64,000 nucleotides of DNA. Source: Marinobacter persicus. GTDB taxonomy: Bacteria; Pseudomonadota; Gammaproteobacteria; Pseudomonadales; Oleiphilaceae. Positions 15,983 to 24,900 of the stretch are shown piece after piece. The notes under the pieces are model-generated. The model ran no database searches. It was not told the origin of the DNA and worked only from the letters and a program-made list of their open reading frames with translations. Positions within the stretch are counted from its first letter, which is position 1; the number at the start of each line of letters is the position of its first letter. The stretch covers positions 124,001-188,000 of the forward strand of contig NZ_FOSC01000009.1 of assembly GCF_900114155.1 (NCBI RefSeq), written 5' to 3'. The translations under genes and the position numbers were made by a program.

Positions 15983-17845
15983 TCAGTCGTTATGCAACGC
16001 GGCGTAAATGGTTTCGGCCAGAGCCTTGCTGATGCCCTGCACTTTGGTCATCTCATCAACACTGGCTTTGCGTATTCCCTGGATGCCACCGAAATAGCGT
16101 ATCAGTTCCCGACGCCGTTTGGGACCAACACCTTCAATTCCCTCCAGCGTTGACTGCCGGCGCTTTTTATCACGGCGCGCCCGGTGGCCGGTGATGGCAA
16201 AGCGGTGGGACTCATCCCGAATGTGCTGGATCAGGTGCAACGCGGGCGAATCGGCCGGCACCCGGAACACTCTGTCGGTCATGGCATCGATCAACTGCTC
16301 CATGCCCGCCCGGCGGGTCACCCCTTTCGCCACACCAATCAGTGGAATATCAGAAATCCCCAGCTCATCAAACACTTCGCGGGCAATGTTCAACTGACCC
16401 TTGCCACCGTCGATAAACACCAGGTCAGGCTTTTTGCCTTCTCCGTTGACCATTCGGCGATAACGGCGAGTCAGAACCTGGCGCATGGCCGCATAGTCAT
16501 CACCGGCCTTTACGCCCTCGATATTATACAGGCGATAATCGCTTTTAAGCGGGCCATTTTCATCGAAAACCACGCAGGAAGCGACGGTGTTTTCACCCTG
16601 ACTGTGGCTGATATCGAAACACTCCATGCGCGCGGGTGTTTCAGGCAGATCCAGCAAGTCACGCAGGGCCAGCAACCGCCGGTACACCGTTTCCTTGCTG
16701 GCCAGGTGCGTCAACAGGGTTTGCCGGGCATTGGTCATGGCCAGGTCGAGCCAGCGCCGACGCTCACCGCGCACGTTCCCCCGAACCCGGGTTTCCCGGC
16801 CGGCCGCCTCCGACAGTGCCTGACTCAGCAACTCCTGTTCGTCCACTTTCACCGGCACCAGGATGTCTTTTGGAATCTCCCGCCGGGCACTGCCGCCGAA
16901 ATAATACTGCCCCAGAAACGCCGCCAGCAGCTCGGCCTCCGACTGCTCCAGAGAAAACTTGGGGAAATAATCCTTGGTGCCCAGCACCCGGCCACCACGG
17001 ACAATAATCACGACAATGCAGACAATACCGGCATCCTGGGCAATGGCAACCACATCGGCATCACCATCCCCGCCTTCCACCGATTGCTGCTCCTGCACAT
17101 GGCGCAGATGGTTGATCTGGTCCCGATAGGCCGCCGCCTTTTCAAATTCCAGATTTTTCGAGGCCGCTTCCATGGCGTTCATCAAGTCGTGGATGATCGC
17201 CGGGTTCTTGCCCTCAAGAAACATGGTGGCGTGACGTATATCCTGCTGGTACTCCTCCGGAGTGATAAAGCCCACACAGGGAGCGGTACAGCGGTTAATC
17301 TGATATTGCAGACATGGCCTGGTCCGGTTCCGAAAATAACTTTCACTACAGGATCTTATGCCGAAAACCTTCTGCAGTACATTAAGGCTTTCCTTGACCG
17401 CACCGGAACTTGGGAACGGGCCAAACCAGGTGCCTCCGCCCTTTTTCGTGCGCCCGCGACGAAAGGTAAGCGACGGATAATCTTCATGGGAAGACAGATA
17501 AATGTAGGGATAGGATTTGTCATCACGCAGCAGAATATTGTACGGCGGGCGCAATGACTTGATCAGGTTCTGTTCCAGCAACAGGGCTTCGGTTTCGCTG
17601 CCGGTGATGGTGACCTCGATAGAGTCGATTTTCGCCACCAGCGCTTCGGTTTTTGGCGCCAGACCACTCTTGCGGAAATAGCTGCTGACCCGCTTTTTCA
17701 GATTGCGGGCCTTGCCCACATACAGAACATGACCGCCGGCGTCGTACATTCGGTACACGCCGGGACGTTCAGTCAGTTGTTTCAGGAAGTTTTTGCTGTC
17801 GAACTCCCCGGTGCCTTGTTCGGAAGAGTCAGACCTGGTCGGCAT
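15983..17845 (-). CDS. uvrC: Excinuclease ABC subunit C
   Basis: Nucleotide excision repair endonuclease that makes both incisions around a lesion with UvrB. The 620-residue product has a GIY-YIG domain (about 25-105: PGVYRMYDAGGHVLYVGKA), a UvrBC/UVR motif (about 205-240), an RNase H-like endonuclease half with FDISHSQGE and FIDGGKGQL, and C-terminal helix-hairpin-helix motifs (EGIEGVGPKRRRELI, VQGISKALAETIY). It overlaps the uvrY 3' end by 17 bases, the classic uvrY-uvrC coupling. Confidence 0.97.
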   Translation of the reverse strand: MPTRSDSSEQGTGEFDSKNFLKQLTERPGVYRMYDAGGHVLYVGKARNLKKRVSSYFRKSGLAPKTEALVAKIDSIEVTITGSETEALLLEQNLIKSLRPPYNILLRDDKSYPYIYLSSHEDYPSLTFRRGRTKKGGGTWFGPFPSSGAVKESLNVLQKVFGIRSCSESYFRNRTRPCLQYQINRCTAPCVGFITPEEYQQDIRHATMFLEGKNPAIIHDLMNAMEAASKNLEFEKAAAYRDQINHLRHVQEQQSVEGGDGDADVVAIAQDAGIVCIVVIIVRGGRVLGTKDYFPKFSLEQSEAELLAAFLGQYYFGGSARREIPKDILVPVKVDEQELLSQALSEAAGRETRVRGNVRGERRRWLDLAMTNARQTLLTHLASKETVYRRLLALRDLLDLPETPARMECFDISHSQGENTVASCVVFDENGPLKSDYRLYNIEGVKAGDDYAAMRQVLTRRYRRMVNGEGKKPDLVFIDGGKGQLNIAREVFDELGISDIPLIGVAKGVTRRAGMEQLIDAMTDRVFRVPADSPALHLIQHIRDESHRFAITGHRARRDKKRRQSTLEGIEGVGPKRRRELIRYFGGIQGIRKASVDEMTKVQGISKALAETIYAALHND

Positions 17846-18488
17846 CGAGCAACCCGAGTCTTACTGCCATCAAAGCCAGCTCCACATCACTGGAAATCTC
17901 CAGCTTCTCGAAAATTCGGTAACGGTAGGTATTCACGGTTTTGGGGCTAAGGCACAGTTTATCGGAAATGTCCTGCACCTTCTGGCATTCCACCACCATC
18001 ATGGCGATCTGCATTTCCCGCTCCGACAACCGTTCAAAGCGGGACAGTTCGCTGTCCTCATCCGGCGCTCCACCAATTTGTTTGAGCGCCATCTTCTGGG
18101 CAATCTCCGGGCTGATGTAACGTTGGCCCGAATGCGCCTTGCGTATGGCCCGGGTTACTTCCTGCATGGGCGCACCCTTGGTGATGTAACCCTGCGCGCC
18201 ACTTTGCATGACCCGTGCGGGGTAAGGATCATCGGCAAAGGCCGTCACGGCAATAACGCGAATGGCGTCGTCGTGGCGAACAATACGACGGGTAGCCTCC
18301 AGCCCACCGATACCCGGCATGCGAATATCCATCAACACGATATCAGGTTGATTGGCCCGCACAAAGCTGACAGCCTCTTCGCCGGAAGCAGCCTGTCCGA
18401 TCACCTCGATATCGGGGTCATCGGCCAGCATCCGGGTGATGCCGGCACGCACTAGCTCGTGATCGTCTACCACCAATACCTTGATCAA
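17829..18488 (-). CDS. uvrY: GacA/UvrY-family response regulator
   Basis: LuxR/NarL-type response regulator, partner of the BarA/GacS sensor kinase. In this pathway it activates Csr/Rsm small RNAs controlling secretion, biofilm and carbon use. The 219-residue product has a receiver domain (1-120) with VVDDHELVR, phospho-acceptor Asp54 in LMDIRMPG and Lys in YITKGAP, then an HTH (about 150-210: LSEREMQIAMMVV, LCLSPKTVNTYRYRIFEKL). GAGGTGAAGG precedes the ATG. It is co-transcribed with uvrC. No gacS/barA is in the window. Confidence 0.96.
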   Translation of the reverse strand: MIKVLVVDDHELVRAGITRMLADDPDIEVIGQAASGEEAVSFVRANQPDIVLMDIRMPGIGGLEATRRIVRHDDAIRVIAVTAFADDPYPARVMQSGAQGYITKGAPMQEVTRAIRKAHSGQRYISPEIAQKMALKQIGGAPDEDSELSRFERLSEREMQIAMMVVECQKVQDISDKLCLSPKTVNTYRYRIFEKLEISSDVELALMAVRLGLLDADQV

Positions 18489-18559
18489 CCTTCACCTCAC
18501 GGTCACGAATATCCATAGAACGAAAGTATCTTTTAGCAGCCCTGACGGGTCGCCCGATA

Positions 18560-18817
18560 CTATACGTTTGGCGGGTTGCCTAAACTGGCTGTATTTTCCA
18601 CGGGGTCGAACCAGACCACCAGCTCGCCACGCCTGAGTGCCGACAACACCCGATCACGCTCAGCCATGGGGTTTTCCGTGTCGTTCAGCCCGTGATACCG
18701 GGTGCAATACTCCTCCGCCAGCCCTTCGAGCACGTCCGCAGAGAGCAGGTCGGTTTCAACCACGAATTTGTCTTCCCGGGGGTCGCCTTCCGGCTGGATT
18801 TCGGTATCGCTGGACAT
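18560..18817 (-). CDS. YheU-family (UPF0270) small protein
   Basis: An 85-residue cytosolic protein of unknown role. The core matches the UPF0270/YheU pattern: an LSADVLEGLAEEYCTRYHG helix, an Asp/Glu-rich stretch and LRRGELVVWFDPVENTASL at the C-terminus. A 25-residue acidic N-terminal extension precedes the core. The ATG at 18817 has GGAGG 5 bases upstream; an earlier in-frame start is less likely. It lies 71 bases upstream of uvrY on the same strand. Confidence 0.78.
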   Translation of the reverse strand: MSSDTEIQPEGDPREDKFVVETDLLSADVLEGLAEEYCTRYHGLNDTENPMAERDRVLSALRRGELVVWFDPVENTASLGNPPNV

Positions 18818-18888
18818 GAAGCCTCCAAGTGATTGAGTCCCCATGTTACGGTTTTCAGGAATTAATCAGAAGTGTCACAGAGCAAGAA

Positions 18889-20502
18889 TCAGCCATTTTG
18901 CGTGCGGAAAGCTGCACTCAGTTCCCGCATGGAGACCGACTCCTGACGCAGCGCTTCACTGACCAGCCGGGTACCCTGGACATTTTCAGTGAGGGTCTCG
19001 GCGCTGTCTGACAGTGCCTGGGCACGGCGGCCTACCCGACCGATCTCGTCCCGCTGGAGAGTCACGGATTCGCGGATGCTGTCGCTTTGCTGTTCAAGTT
19101 CGTCAAACTGGCGATTCAGTTGTTCCAGGTGAGCTTTCAGCGTGAGCAGATTGTCACGGTTCTGCTGACCGGCTTCATTCATTTCGCTCAGCAAGTGATC
19201 CACGTCGCCCACGCCAGCGACCAGATCCTGCACCCATTGGCGGATATTGCGGGTGGACTCAGCCGTGCGCCGCGACAGCGTGCGCACCTCGTCGGCCACG
19301 ACGGCGAAACCACGCCCATGTTCACCGGCCCGGGCCGCTTCGATGGCGGCATTCAGGGCCAACAGATTGGTCTGTTCGGCAATGTCGGCGATCACACCGA
19401 TCACCTGCTCAATATTTCCGGTGGACTCGTTGAGTGCATGAATCGACGAGGACACCCTGCCGATCACCTCCAGGGTGTGATGGGCGCCTTCCTCACTTTG
19501 CTGCAAACCCTCGCGAACTTCGCTGTTGGCTGACACAGCCTGGTTGACCGTGGCGGCGGACTGTTCGGTGGCCTGCTCAATGTGCGACGCCTGTTCGGAA
19601 ATCGCCGCCATGGACGTGGTGACATCGTTGATCTGGCGGCGGGTGGCTTCCGATGCTTTCTGCAAGGCCTCCGCACCATCATCCAGGCGTCCCGACCGCT
19701 CATCCAGAGCGGCGGCCGCGCCGCGCACGTCACCAATAAAATTCTCGAATCGCTGCACCAGCTTTTCCAGGGCACCGGCCACGCCGGCCACCTCATCCTT
19801 CCCCGCAAGACGCGGTGTCAGGGTCAGGTCCGACTGCTGTTCCATGGCGGTCAATTCCCGCTCCATGCCTTGCAGGCGAACAATCACCGAACTTCGCATC
19901 CACAGGGTCATGACAACCACGACAACCAGAAAAGCAGCCGAGCCGGATAACAGAAAGACTTGCTGGTCATCCAGAAAAACCAGCAAATCGTCGGCACCGC
20001 CGGAGACATCATCCCGACTGGTCTGCTGACGCTCACTGATCGCGGCCAGCATCGGCTCCAGCGCAGGGAACAGTTTGAAGTCGACAACCTGGCCAACCCG
20101 GTAATAGCTTTTCTCCTCGATACCCTCCGCCATGTCGGCCATCAGTGCGTTGACCCGGCCAAAGGCCTCGCTGTGTTCCTCTGCCCACCCGCTGAGGCTC
20201 GGTGTATCCTGAATAGCCTGCCAGTGATCGCCCAGGGATTGTTCAAGCGCTCCGAACTCTTCGTTAATCTCGTCCCAAAGCAGCAACTGGGCCTTGATCT
20301 TGAAGGCCAGGTCCTGCAACCGGCGGTGATCCTGTTCCAGGTCCACGAGAATCCAGGATTCCTGCAGGTTATGGCGAATCAGGTCATCGGCGGTGTTCTC
20401 GGCTTTGAGAATGATCACCTGGGCCATTATCGCCAGGCTGGCAACCGCTGCCAGAGACAGCAGGGCAAAGAACAGGATTCGGGCGCGAACAGTGGCCAGC
20501 AT
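18889..20502 (-). CDS. Methyl-accepting chemotaxis protein
   Basis: Chemoreceptor of 537 residues. Transmembrane helix 1 (about 9-31), a periplasmic helical sensor of about 150 residues with no recognisable Cache or PAS fold, transmembrane helix 2 (about 183-203), a HAMP-like segment and a long signalling coiled coil. The tip motif is [20 protein letters not shown], followed by [20 protein letters not shown], the region that binds CheA/CheW. No C-terminal CheR-tethering pentapeptide. The ligand cannot be inferred. It is divergent from azlC. Confidence 0.94.
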   Translation of the reverse strand: MLATVRARILFFALLSLAAVASLAIMAQVIILKAENTADDLIRHNLQESWILVDLEQDHRRLQDLAFKIKAQLLLWDEINEEFGALEQSLGDHWQAIQDTPSLSGWAEEHSEAFGRVNALMADMAEGIEEKSYYRVGQVVDFKLFPALEPMLAAISERQQTSRDDVSGGADDLLVFLDDQQVFLLSGSAAFLVVVVVMTLWMRSSVIVRLQGMERELTAMEQQSDLTLTPRLAGKDEVAGVAGALEKLVQRFENFIGDVRGAAAALDERSGRLDDGAEALQKASEATRRQINDVTTSMAAISEQASHIEQATEQSAATVNQAVSANSEVREGLQQSEEGAHHTLEVIGRVSSSIHALNESTGNIEQVIGVIADIAEQTNLLALNAAIEAARAGEHGRGFAVVADEVRTLSRRTAESTRNIRQWVQDLVAGVGDVDHLLSEMNEAGQQNRDNLLTLKAHLEQLNRQFDELEQQSDSIRESVTLQRDEIGRVGRRAQALSDSAETLTENVQGTRLVSEALRQESVSMRELSAAFRTQNG

Positions 20503-20660
20503 AGAGACTCCGATAAACCGACGTTTGCGTGGAGGGTATGCTGGTTTTATGACACTTTTATGTACGCAGTAAGCCAGGCCTGCCGCGTTTGCCTCCCGAG
20601 CTTCAAAAACAAAGGCGTTTGGCCTATCATCGAGCGCTTTTTCGCAACGTTTGTAAGCTA

Positions 20661-21365
20661 ATGAACCAGACCGTTTTCAAACTGACATTGCCGATTCTGT
20701 TCGGCTATCTGCCACTGGGCACCGCTTTTGGCGTCTTGTTTGCCACCCAGTTGGATTACGCCTGGTGGATCGCGCCACTGATGGGCCTGGTGATTTATGC
20801 CGGTGCCGGCCAGATTCTGGCCGTCAGCCTACTGGCGGCCAATGCCGGGTTGCTGGAAGTGGCGGTTGCCATGTTCGTACTGAACGCCCGCCATCTGTTC
20901 TACGGCTTGTCTTTGCTGGGGCAATTCCAGGGCGCCGGCTGGCGCAAGGCGTACCTGATCTTCGGATTAACCGATGAAACCTACTCCCTGCTCACCAGTC
21001 GCCCGCGTACTGGCAACAAAGCGAACGAACAACAGCTGGATTTCCGGATTACCGCATTCAATCAGTTGTATTGGGTGGTGGGCTGTGCGCTCGGAGGCCT
21101 GCTGGGTGAAATGGTGGCTTTCAACAGCACCGGCATCGAGTTTGCGCTGGTGGCGCTGTTTATTGTGCTGACCATCGAGCAGTTCAAGGCCCTGGGCGAT
21201 TCGTTTCCGATCTGGAGCGGTGCGCTGGCAGCAGGTTTAGCCATGCTGCTGGTTCCGCCAGCTCATCAGTTGATTGCCGGCATCGCCATCGTCACCCTGG
21301 TCCTGCTGCTGCACTACCGGCACCACCGCAACGCCCTGATCAAGACGGAGGCCAGCCATGACTGA
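20661..21365 (+). CDS. azlC: AzlC-family branched-chain amino acid exporter, large subunit
   Basis: Large subunit of an AzlCD (YgaZ/YgaH-type) inner-membrane exporter. The 234-residue product has about 7 hydrophobic helices and family blocks [43 protein letters not shown] and [10 protein letters not shown]. The ATG at 20661 aligns with family N-termini; the ribosome binding site is weak. It overlaps azlD by 8 bases. The substrate (branched-chain amino acids in characterised members) is inferred from the family only. Confidence 0.92.
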   Translation: MNQTVFKLTLPILFGYLPLGTAFGVLFATQLDYAWWIAPLMGLVIYAGAGQILAVSLLAANAGLLEVAVAMFVLNARHLFYGLSLLGQFQGAGWRKAYLIFGLTDETYSLLTSRPRTGNKANEQQLDFRITAFNQLYWVVGCALGGLLGEMVAFNSTGIEFALVALFIVLTIEQFKALGDSFPIWSGALAAGLAMLLVPPAHQLIAGIAIVTLVLLLHYRHHRNALIKTEASHD

Positions 21366-21690
21366 CGTCAACTATATTGCGGCGTTTATTGCGGTATCTG
21401 CACTTGCCACCTTTGCAACACGGGTAGTGCCGTTTGTTTTCTTTCATCGGCACACCGAACATCCGCTAATCCGACACCTCGGACGCTACCTGCCCGCCGC
21501 GGTCATGGCGCTGCTGGCTACGGTCTTTCTGCAAAGCTCCGCCAACTGGCAGGCCTCGCTTCCCGGATTCGATGCACTATCGGCGGGTGCGCTGGTGGTG
21601 GCCATTCACCTCTGGCGGGGCAATGCACTGCTTTCCATCGCCTCCGGGACTATCCTTTATATGGCGATACAGCAAAGCGGCTGGCTGTAA
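21358..21690 (+). CDS. azlD: AzlD-family transporter small subunit
   Basis: A 110-residue membrane protein with four hydrophobic helices, partner of AzlC. Family features: FATRVVPFVFFH near the N-terminus, the LGRYLPAAVMALLATVFL helix and a conserved LVVAIHLWRGNALLSI segment. The ATG lies inside the end of azlC, so the subunits are coupled. No obvious terminator follows. Confidence 0.9.
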   Translation: MTDVNYIAAFIAVSALATFATRVVPFVFFHRHTEHPLIRHLGRYLPAAVMALLATVFLQSSANWQASLPGFDALSAGALVVAIHLWRGNALLSIASGTILYMAIQQSGWL

Positions 21691-21743
21691 ACTCGGCACA
21701 AGCTCACATTGATACAGAGATTAACATTAGGAAGCTTGATTAA

Positions 21744-21757
21744 TTGATGTTAATCAA
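21744..21757. promoter_or_regulatory. Perfect FNR/ANR-type operator upstream of tsdBA
   Basis: TTGATGTTAATCAA is an exact TTGAT-N4-ATCAA palindrome, about 81 bases before the tsdB start. It is nested in a wider inverted repeat, CTTGATTAA (21735-21743) and TTAATCAAG (21750-21758). A -10-like TATAAC lies at 21784-21789, which puts the site about 43-46 bases upstream of the likely start, close to the class II activator position. It points to oxygen-responsive control of the cytochrome pair. Confidence 0.75.
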
Positions 21758-21837
21758 GAGACCATCGCCGCAAATCATCAGTCTATAACAAGAATCCCAA
21801 GCGCCAGGAGGCGCGAAACCTGAGAGAGGAACTGACC

Positions 21838-22485
21838 GTGAGAAAATTATCGATCACGTTGGCAGCGCTGGGACTTGCCACCCAGGCGGGCTTGGCGCAG
21901 GCGGCGCCGGAGGGAGATCCGGAAAAGGGCAAGCAGGCGGCCACCATGTGCACGGCCTGCCATCAGGCTGATGGCTCCGGCAAGCACGTAGAAGGTGGTG
22001 AATCCTGGCCCCGGCTGGCAGGCTTAAATGCGGAGTACATTGCCAAACAGCTTCACGACTTCAAAAGCGGCAAGCGGCAGAACGCATCCATGATGCCATT
22101 TGCCAACATGCTGAGTGACCAGCAGATTGCCGATGTTTCCGCCTACTACGCGCAAATGGATGCAACCCCTGGTCAGGGCGGTGAGAACGCTTCCGAAGCG
22201 GTACTCAAGCGTGGCGAACAGATCGCCGAACGTGGCGACTGGTCAGAATACGTTGTTTCCTGTAAGAGCTGTCACGGCCCCGACAGCCGTGGAGCCGGCG
22301 CAACATTCCCCGGTATTGCCGGGCAGCATGCCGGTTATATCAAGGCTCAACTCAAGGCATGGCAGGAAGGCTCTCGCTCCAATGACCCGCAAAACCTGAT
22401 GGGAGCCGTTGCCAAACGCATGAGCAACGAGGACATTCATGCGGTTGCCGTATGGCTGGCCAACCAAAGCCCCGTGGCAGAATAA
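21838..22485 (+). CDS. tsdB: Diheme cytochrome c4-type protein, probable TsdB
   Basis: Periplasmic electron carrier with two c-type heme sites, CTACH (Cys38/Cys41/His42) and CKSCH (Cys142/Cys145/His146). A signal peptide ends near AQA/APE (residue 22-23). Two similar halves, each ending in a Met-containing ligand region (ASMMPFA; LMGAVAKRM), give the cytochrome c4 layout. In thiosulfate oxidisers TsdB is such a c4-like protein encoded just before TsdA and takes its electrons. GTG start with GAGGAA upstream. tsdA begins 15 bases after the stop. A generic c4 role in respiration is the alternative. Confidence 0.85.
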   Translation: MRKLSITLAALGLATQAGLAQAAPEGDPEKGKQAATMCTACHQADGSGKHVEGGESWPRLAGLNAEYIAKQLHDFKSGKRQNASMMPFANMLSDQQIADVSAYYAQMDATPGQGGENASEAVLKRGEQIAERGDWSEYVVSCKSCHGPDSRGAGATFPGIAGQHAGYIKAQLKAWQEGSRSNDPQNLMGAVAKRMSNEDIHAVAVWLANQSPVAE

Positions 22486-22500
22486 AGGGAGTTCCACCAC

Positions 22501-23538
22501 ATGATTCGCACACTTGTATACACCGCACTGTCAGGAACCGTATTGTTCTCGGCCACCGCAGCAGCAAACAGCTATAAAACGGGTGCGGAGATCCAGCAGT
22601 ACATCGACACCCTGACCGAAATGGGCTTTCCGGCTCCCGAAGAAGACCAACTGGTGCATATTCCGCCAACCATGGAAGACCTGGAAGAAGCCGACATTCA
22701 CCCGAAGCTCAAGCAGACCATTCGTCGGGGCTATGATCTGTTTACCAACACCCAACAGCTACGTGGCGAGAATGTGTTCAACAACATGAACTGTTCCAGC
22801 TGTCACCTGGGTGAAGGCCGCATGCCGTTCAGTGCTCCTATCTGGCCGGCCGCTGTAACCCTGCCGGATTTCCGGGGCAAAAACGGCCATGTAAACAGCC
22901 TGGAAGAACGGATTGCCGGCTGCTTCGCCTACTCCATGAACGGTGAACCGCCAGCTTATGGCAGCGACGACATGCTTGCCCTGTCCGCCTACCATCAGTG
23001 GCTGGCCAGTGGCGTGGAAATGTACCCGAAACAGGACATTTATGGCCGAGGATTCCCCGCCCCTGATCGCCCTGAACAACTAAGCTACAGCAATGGCGAA
23101 AAGCTGTACCAGCAGAAATGCGCGGTGTGCCACTCGGAAGACGGCTCGGGCTTGCGTGTGGATAACCAGACGGTCTACCCGGCGCTGTGGGGCGACATGT
23201 CCAACAACTGGGGCGCGGGCATGGTGCGGATCTTCACCGCTGCCGGCTTCATCAAAAATAACATGCCCCTGGGCCAGCCCAACTCACTGTCTGATCAGGA
23301 AGCCTGGGATATCGCCTACTACATGGACAACCAGGAACGCCCGCAGGACCCGCGCTACACCGGCGATGTGGAAGAAACCGCCGAGATGTTCAACAACTTC
23401 CACCAGCACTCCATGTATGGCAAGGACAGTGCCGGTGACGGCGGATTGCTGGGTGATCATGAAAACACTGGCGACAAGCCGTTCCTCAAGCCATTTAACG
23501 TTGGCGTTCCGAGAAATTTCGAAGGAAACACTGACTGA
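22501..23538 (+). CDS. tsdA: Diheme c-type cytochrome, thiosulfate dehydrogenase TsdA-like
   Basis: Periplasmic enzyme that couples two thiosulfate into tetrathionate, passing two electrons to cytochromes. The 345-residue product has a signal peptide (end near residue 22), heme sites CSSCH (98-102) and CAVCH (207-211), and Cys141 in AGCFAYSMNGEPP. This (N/A)xCFxxSMNG block holds the unusual axial Cys ligand in TsdA. The partner tsdB precedes it and a terminator follows. Some TsdA enzymes work mainly as tetrathionate reductases, so the physiological direction is open. Confidence 0.83.
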   Translation: MIRTLVYTALSGTVLFSATAAANSYKTGAEIQQYIDTLTEMGFPAPEEDQLVHIPPTMEDLEEADIHPKLKQTIRRGYDLFTNTQQLRGENVFNNMNCSSCHLGEGRMPFSAPIWPAAVTLPDFRGKNGHVNSLEERIAGCFAYSMNGEPPAYGSDDMLALSAYHQWLASGVEMYPKQDIYGRGFPAPDRPEQLSYSNGEKLYQQKCAVCHSEDGSGLRVDNQTVYPALWGDMSNNWGAGMVRIFTAAGFIKNNMPLGQPNSLSDQEAWDIAYYMDNQERPQDPRYTGDVEETAEMFNNFHQHSMYGKDSAGDGGLLGDHENTGDKPFLKPFNVGVPRNFEGNTD

Positions 23539-23564
23539 GCCAATCAGGTTATAATACGTTTCAC

Positions 23565-23590
23565 AGGCCTCCCCCCGCGGAGGCCTTTTT
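23565..23590 (+). terminator. Rho-independent terminator after tsdA
   Basis: AGGCCTCC-CCCCGC-GGAGGCCT followed by TTTT. It starts 27 bases after the tsdA stop and should separate tsdBA from acyP. Confidence 0.9.
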
Positions 23591-23630
23591 CGTGGTCTTT
23601 CATGAATTCAGCCAACAACGAAAGGTGAGT

Positions 23631-23909
23631 ATGGCCATAAAACGCGAACACCTGCTGATCAGCGGTCAGGTTCAGGGCGTGTCTTTCCGCGCCTACACCG
23701 AACAAAAAGCCCGGGCCCTGGGCCTGACCGGATTTGTCAGGAATCTCTCTGATGGCCGGGTAGAGGTTATTGCCGAAGGTGACGAAAGCCAGCTCGAAAT
23801 ACTGAAACGCTGGTGCCATGAGGGGTCTCCCCAGGCCGTGGTCAACGAGGTTGTGACTGAAACACAATCACCGACTGGTGAGTTTGACGAGTTCCGGACG
23901 GCCACTTGA
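23631..23909 (+). CDS. acyP: Acylphosphatase
   Basis: Small cytosolic enzyme (92 residues) hydrolysing acyl phosphates. The signature VQGVSFRAYTEQKARALGL contains the catalytic Arg (SFR), and the Asn lies in GFVRNLSDGRVEVIAEG. The ATG at 23631 follows GAAAGGTGAG and aligns with the family; an earlier start lies in the terminator region. Its stop overlaps the next start (TTGA). Confidence 0.95.
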   Translation: MAIKREHLLISGQVQGVSFRAYTEQKARALGLTGFVRNLSDGRVEVIAEGDESQLEILKRWCHEGSPQAVVNEVVTETQSPTGEFDEFRTAT

Positions 23910-24856
23910 TTACACTGCTGGACACTTTCCTTCGTACACTGGAAACCACCCTGCCGGTTTTCGTCATGGTGTTTCTGGGGATTGGATTGCGTCGGGTTGG
24001 CTGGATTGACCAGGCCTTTGTCAGCACGGCCTCAGCCCTGGTCTTCAAGGCCACCCTGCCGACGCTGGTCTTCCTGAGCATCATCAGAGCGGACCTGGAC
24101 ACCACCTTTAATCCCGCTTTGCTGGGCTTCTACCTGGTGGCGACCCTGATCAGCTTTGGCCTCGTATGGCTCTGGTCCACCCGGCGTATTAACCGGCATG
24201 ACCGGGGCGTGTATGTGCAGGGTGCGTTTCGGGGCAACTGCGGCATTGTCGGCCTGGCCCTTGCCGCCAACCTCTATGGCGATTACGGGCTTTCGGCCGG
24301 TGGTCTACTGCTGGGGCTGGTGATTGTGGTGTACAACACCCTCTCGGTGGTCGTACTGTTGGCCTACCATCCCGAAAAATCCATGAATTTTGCATCCACC
24401 GCACGAGATATTGCCCGTAACCCTTTGATTCTGGCAGTGATCATTGCCCTACCCGTGGCCGGTTCCGGCATTAACCTGCCCGCCTGGATGATGACCAGCG
24501 GCGATTACTTTGCGTCCCTCACCCTGCCCCTGGCGCTGCTATGCATTGGCGCCACCATTTCCCTGAAAAGCCTGCGCAGCGACAGCGGGCCGGCGCTCGG
24601 CTCATCGTTCTGGAAAATGGTACTGCTACCGGTTGGTTGTACCTTCGCGGCCTGGCTCGCGGGCTTTGAAGGACGGGAGCTGGGCCTGATGTTCCTTTTC
24701 TTCGCCAGCCCGACGGCGGCAGCGAGTTTTGTGATGGTCAAGGCGCTGGGCGGCAACGACAAGCTGGCAGCGAACATCATTGCGTTAACCACACTGCTGG
24801 CCAGTATCACGGTAACACTGGGAGTATTCGTACTGCAGTCCGCCGGGCTGGCTTGA
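23906..24856 (+). CDS. AEC-family transporter (auxin efflux carrier type)
   Basis: Inner-membrane carrier of 316 residues with about ten hydrophobic helices. Family pattern: LPVFVMVFLGIGLRRVGW at the N-terminus, an ATLPTLVFLSI helix, QGAFRGNCGIVGLALA and a C-terminal FFASPTAAASFVMVKALGG. Bacterial members export small organic acids or other metabolites; the substrate here is unknown. The start is a TTG overlapping the acyP stop by 4 bases, chosen because it gives the family-length N-terminus and no ATG lies nearby. Expression is probably coupled to acyP. Confidence 0.88.
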   Translation: MITLLDTFLRTLETTLPVFVMVFLGIGLRRVGWIDQAFVSTASALVFKATLPTLVFLSIIRADLDTTFNPALLGFYLVATLISFGLVWLWSTRRINRHDRGVYVQGAFRGNCGIVGLALAANLYGDYGLSAGGLLLGLVIVVYNTLSVVVLLAYHPEKSMNFASTARDIARNPLILAVIIALPVAGSGINLPAWMMTSGDYFASLTLPLALLCIGATISLKSLRSDSGPALGSSFWKMVLLPVGCTFAAWLAGFEGRELGLMFLFFASPTAAASFVMVKALGGNDKLAANIIALTTLLASITVTLGVFVLQSAGLA

Positions 24857-24869
24857 TGCCAAGCCCGGC
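24842..24869. repeat. Strong hairpin between convergent AEC and porin genes
   Basis: GCCGGGCT (24842-24849) and AGCCCGGC (24862-24869), with GGC/GCC extending the stem inward. It spans the AEC stop codon. There is no T-run on either strand, so it may be an mRNA-end stabiliser rather than an intrinsic terminator. Confidence 0.5.
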
Positions 24870-24900
24870 AGACTGCTCTTTCAGCTCCTGCTCAAGGCGA

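Noticed and set aside
16184-17557. 457-residue plus-strand open frame opposite uvrC
   Set aside because: It mirrors the codons of uvrC, which is certain from its domains. The translation has no recognisable motifs.
23531-23555. CTGACT ... TATAAT as a promoter for acyP
   Set aside because: The TATAAT (23550-23555) is good but the -35-like hexamer is only 13 bases away, and any transcript would meet the tsdA terminator at once.
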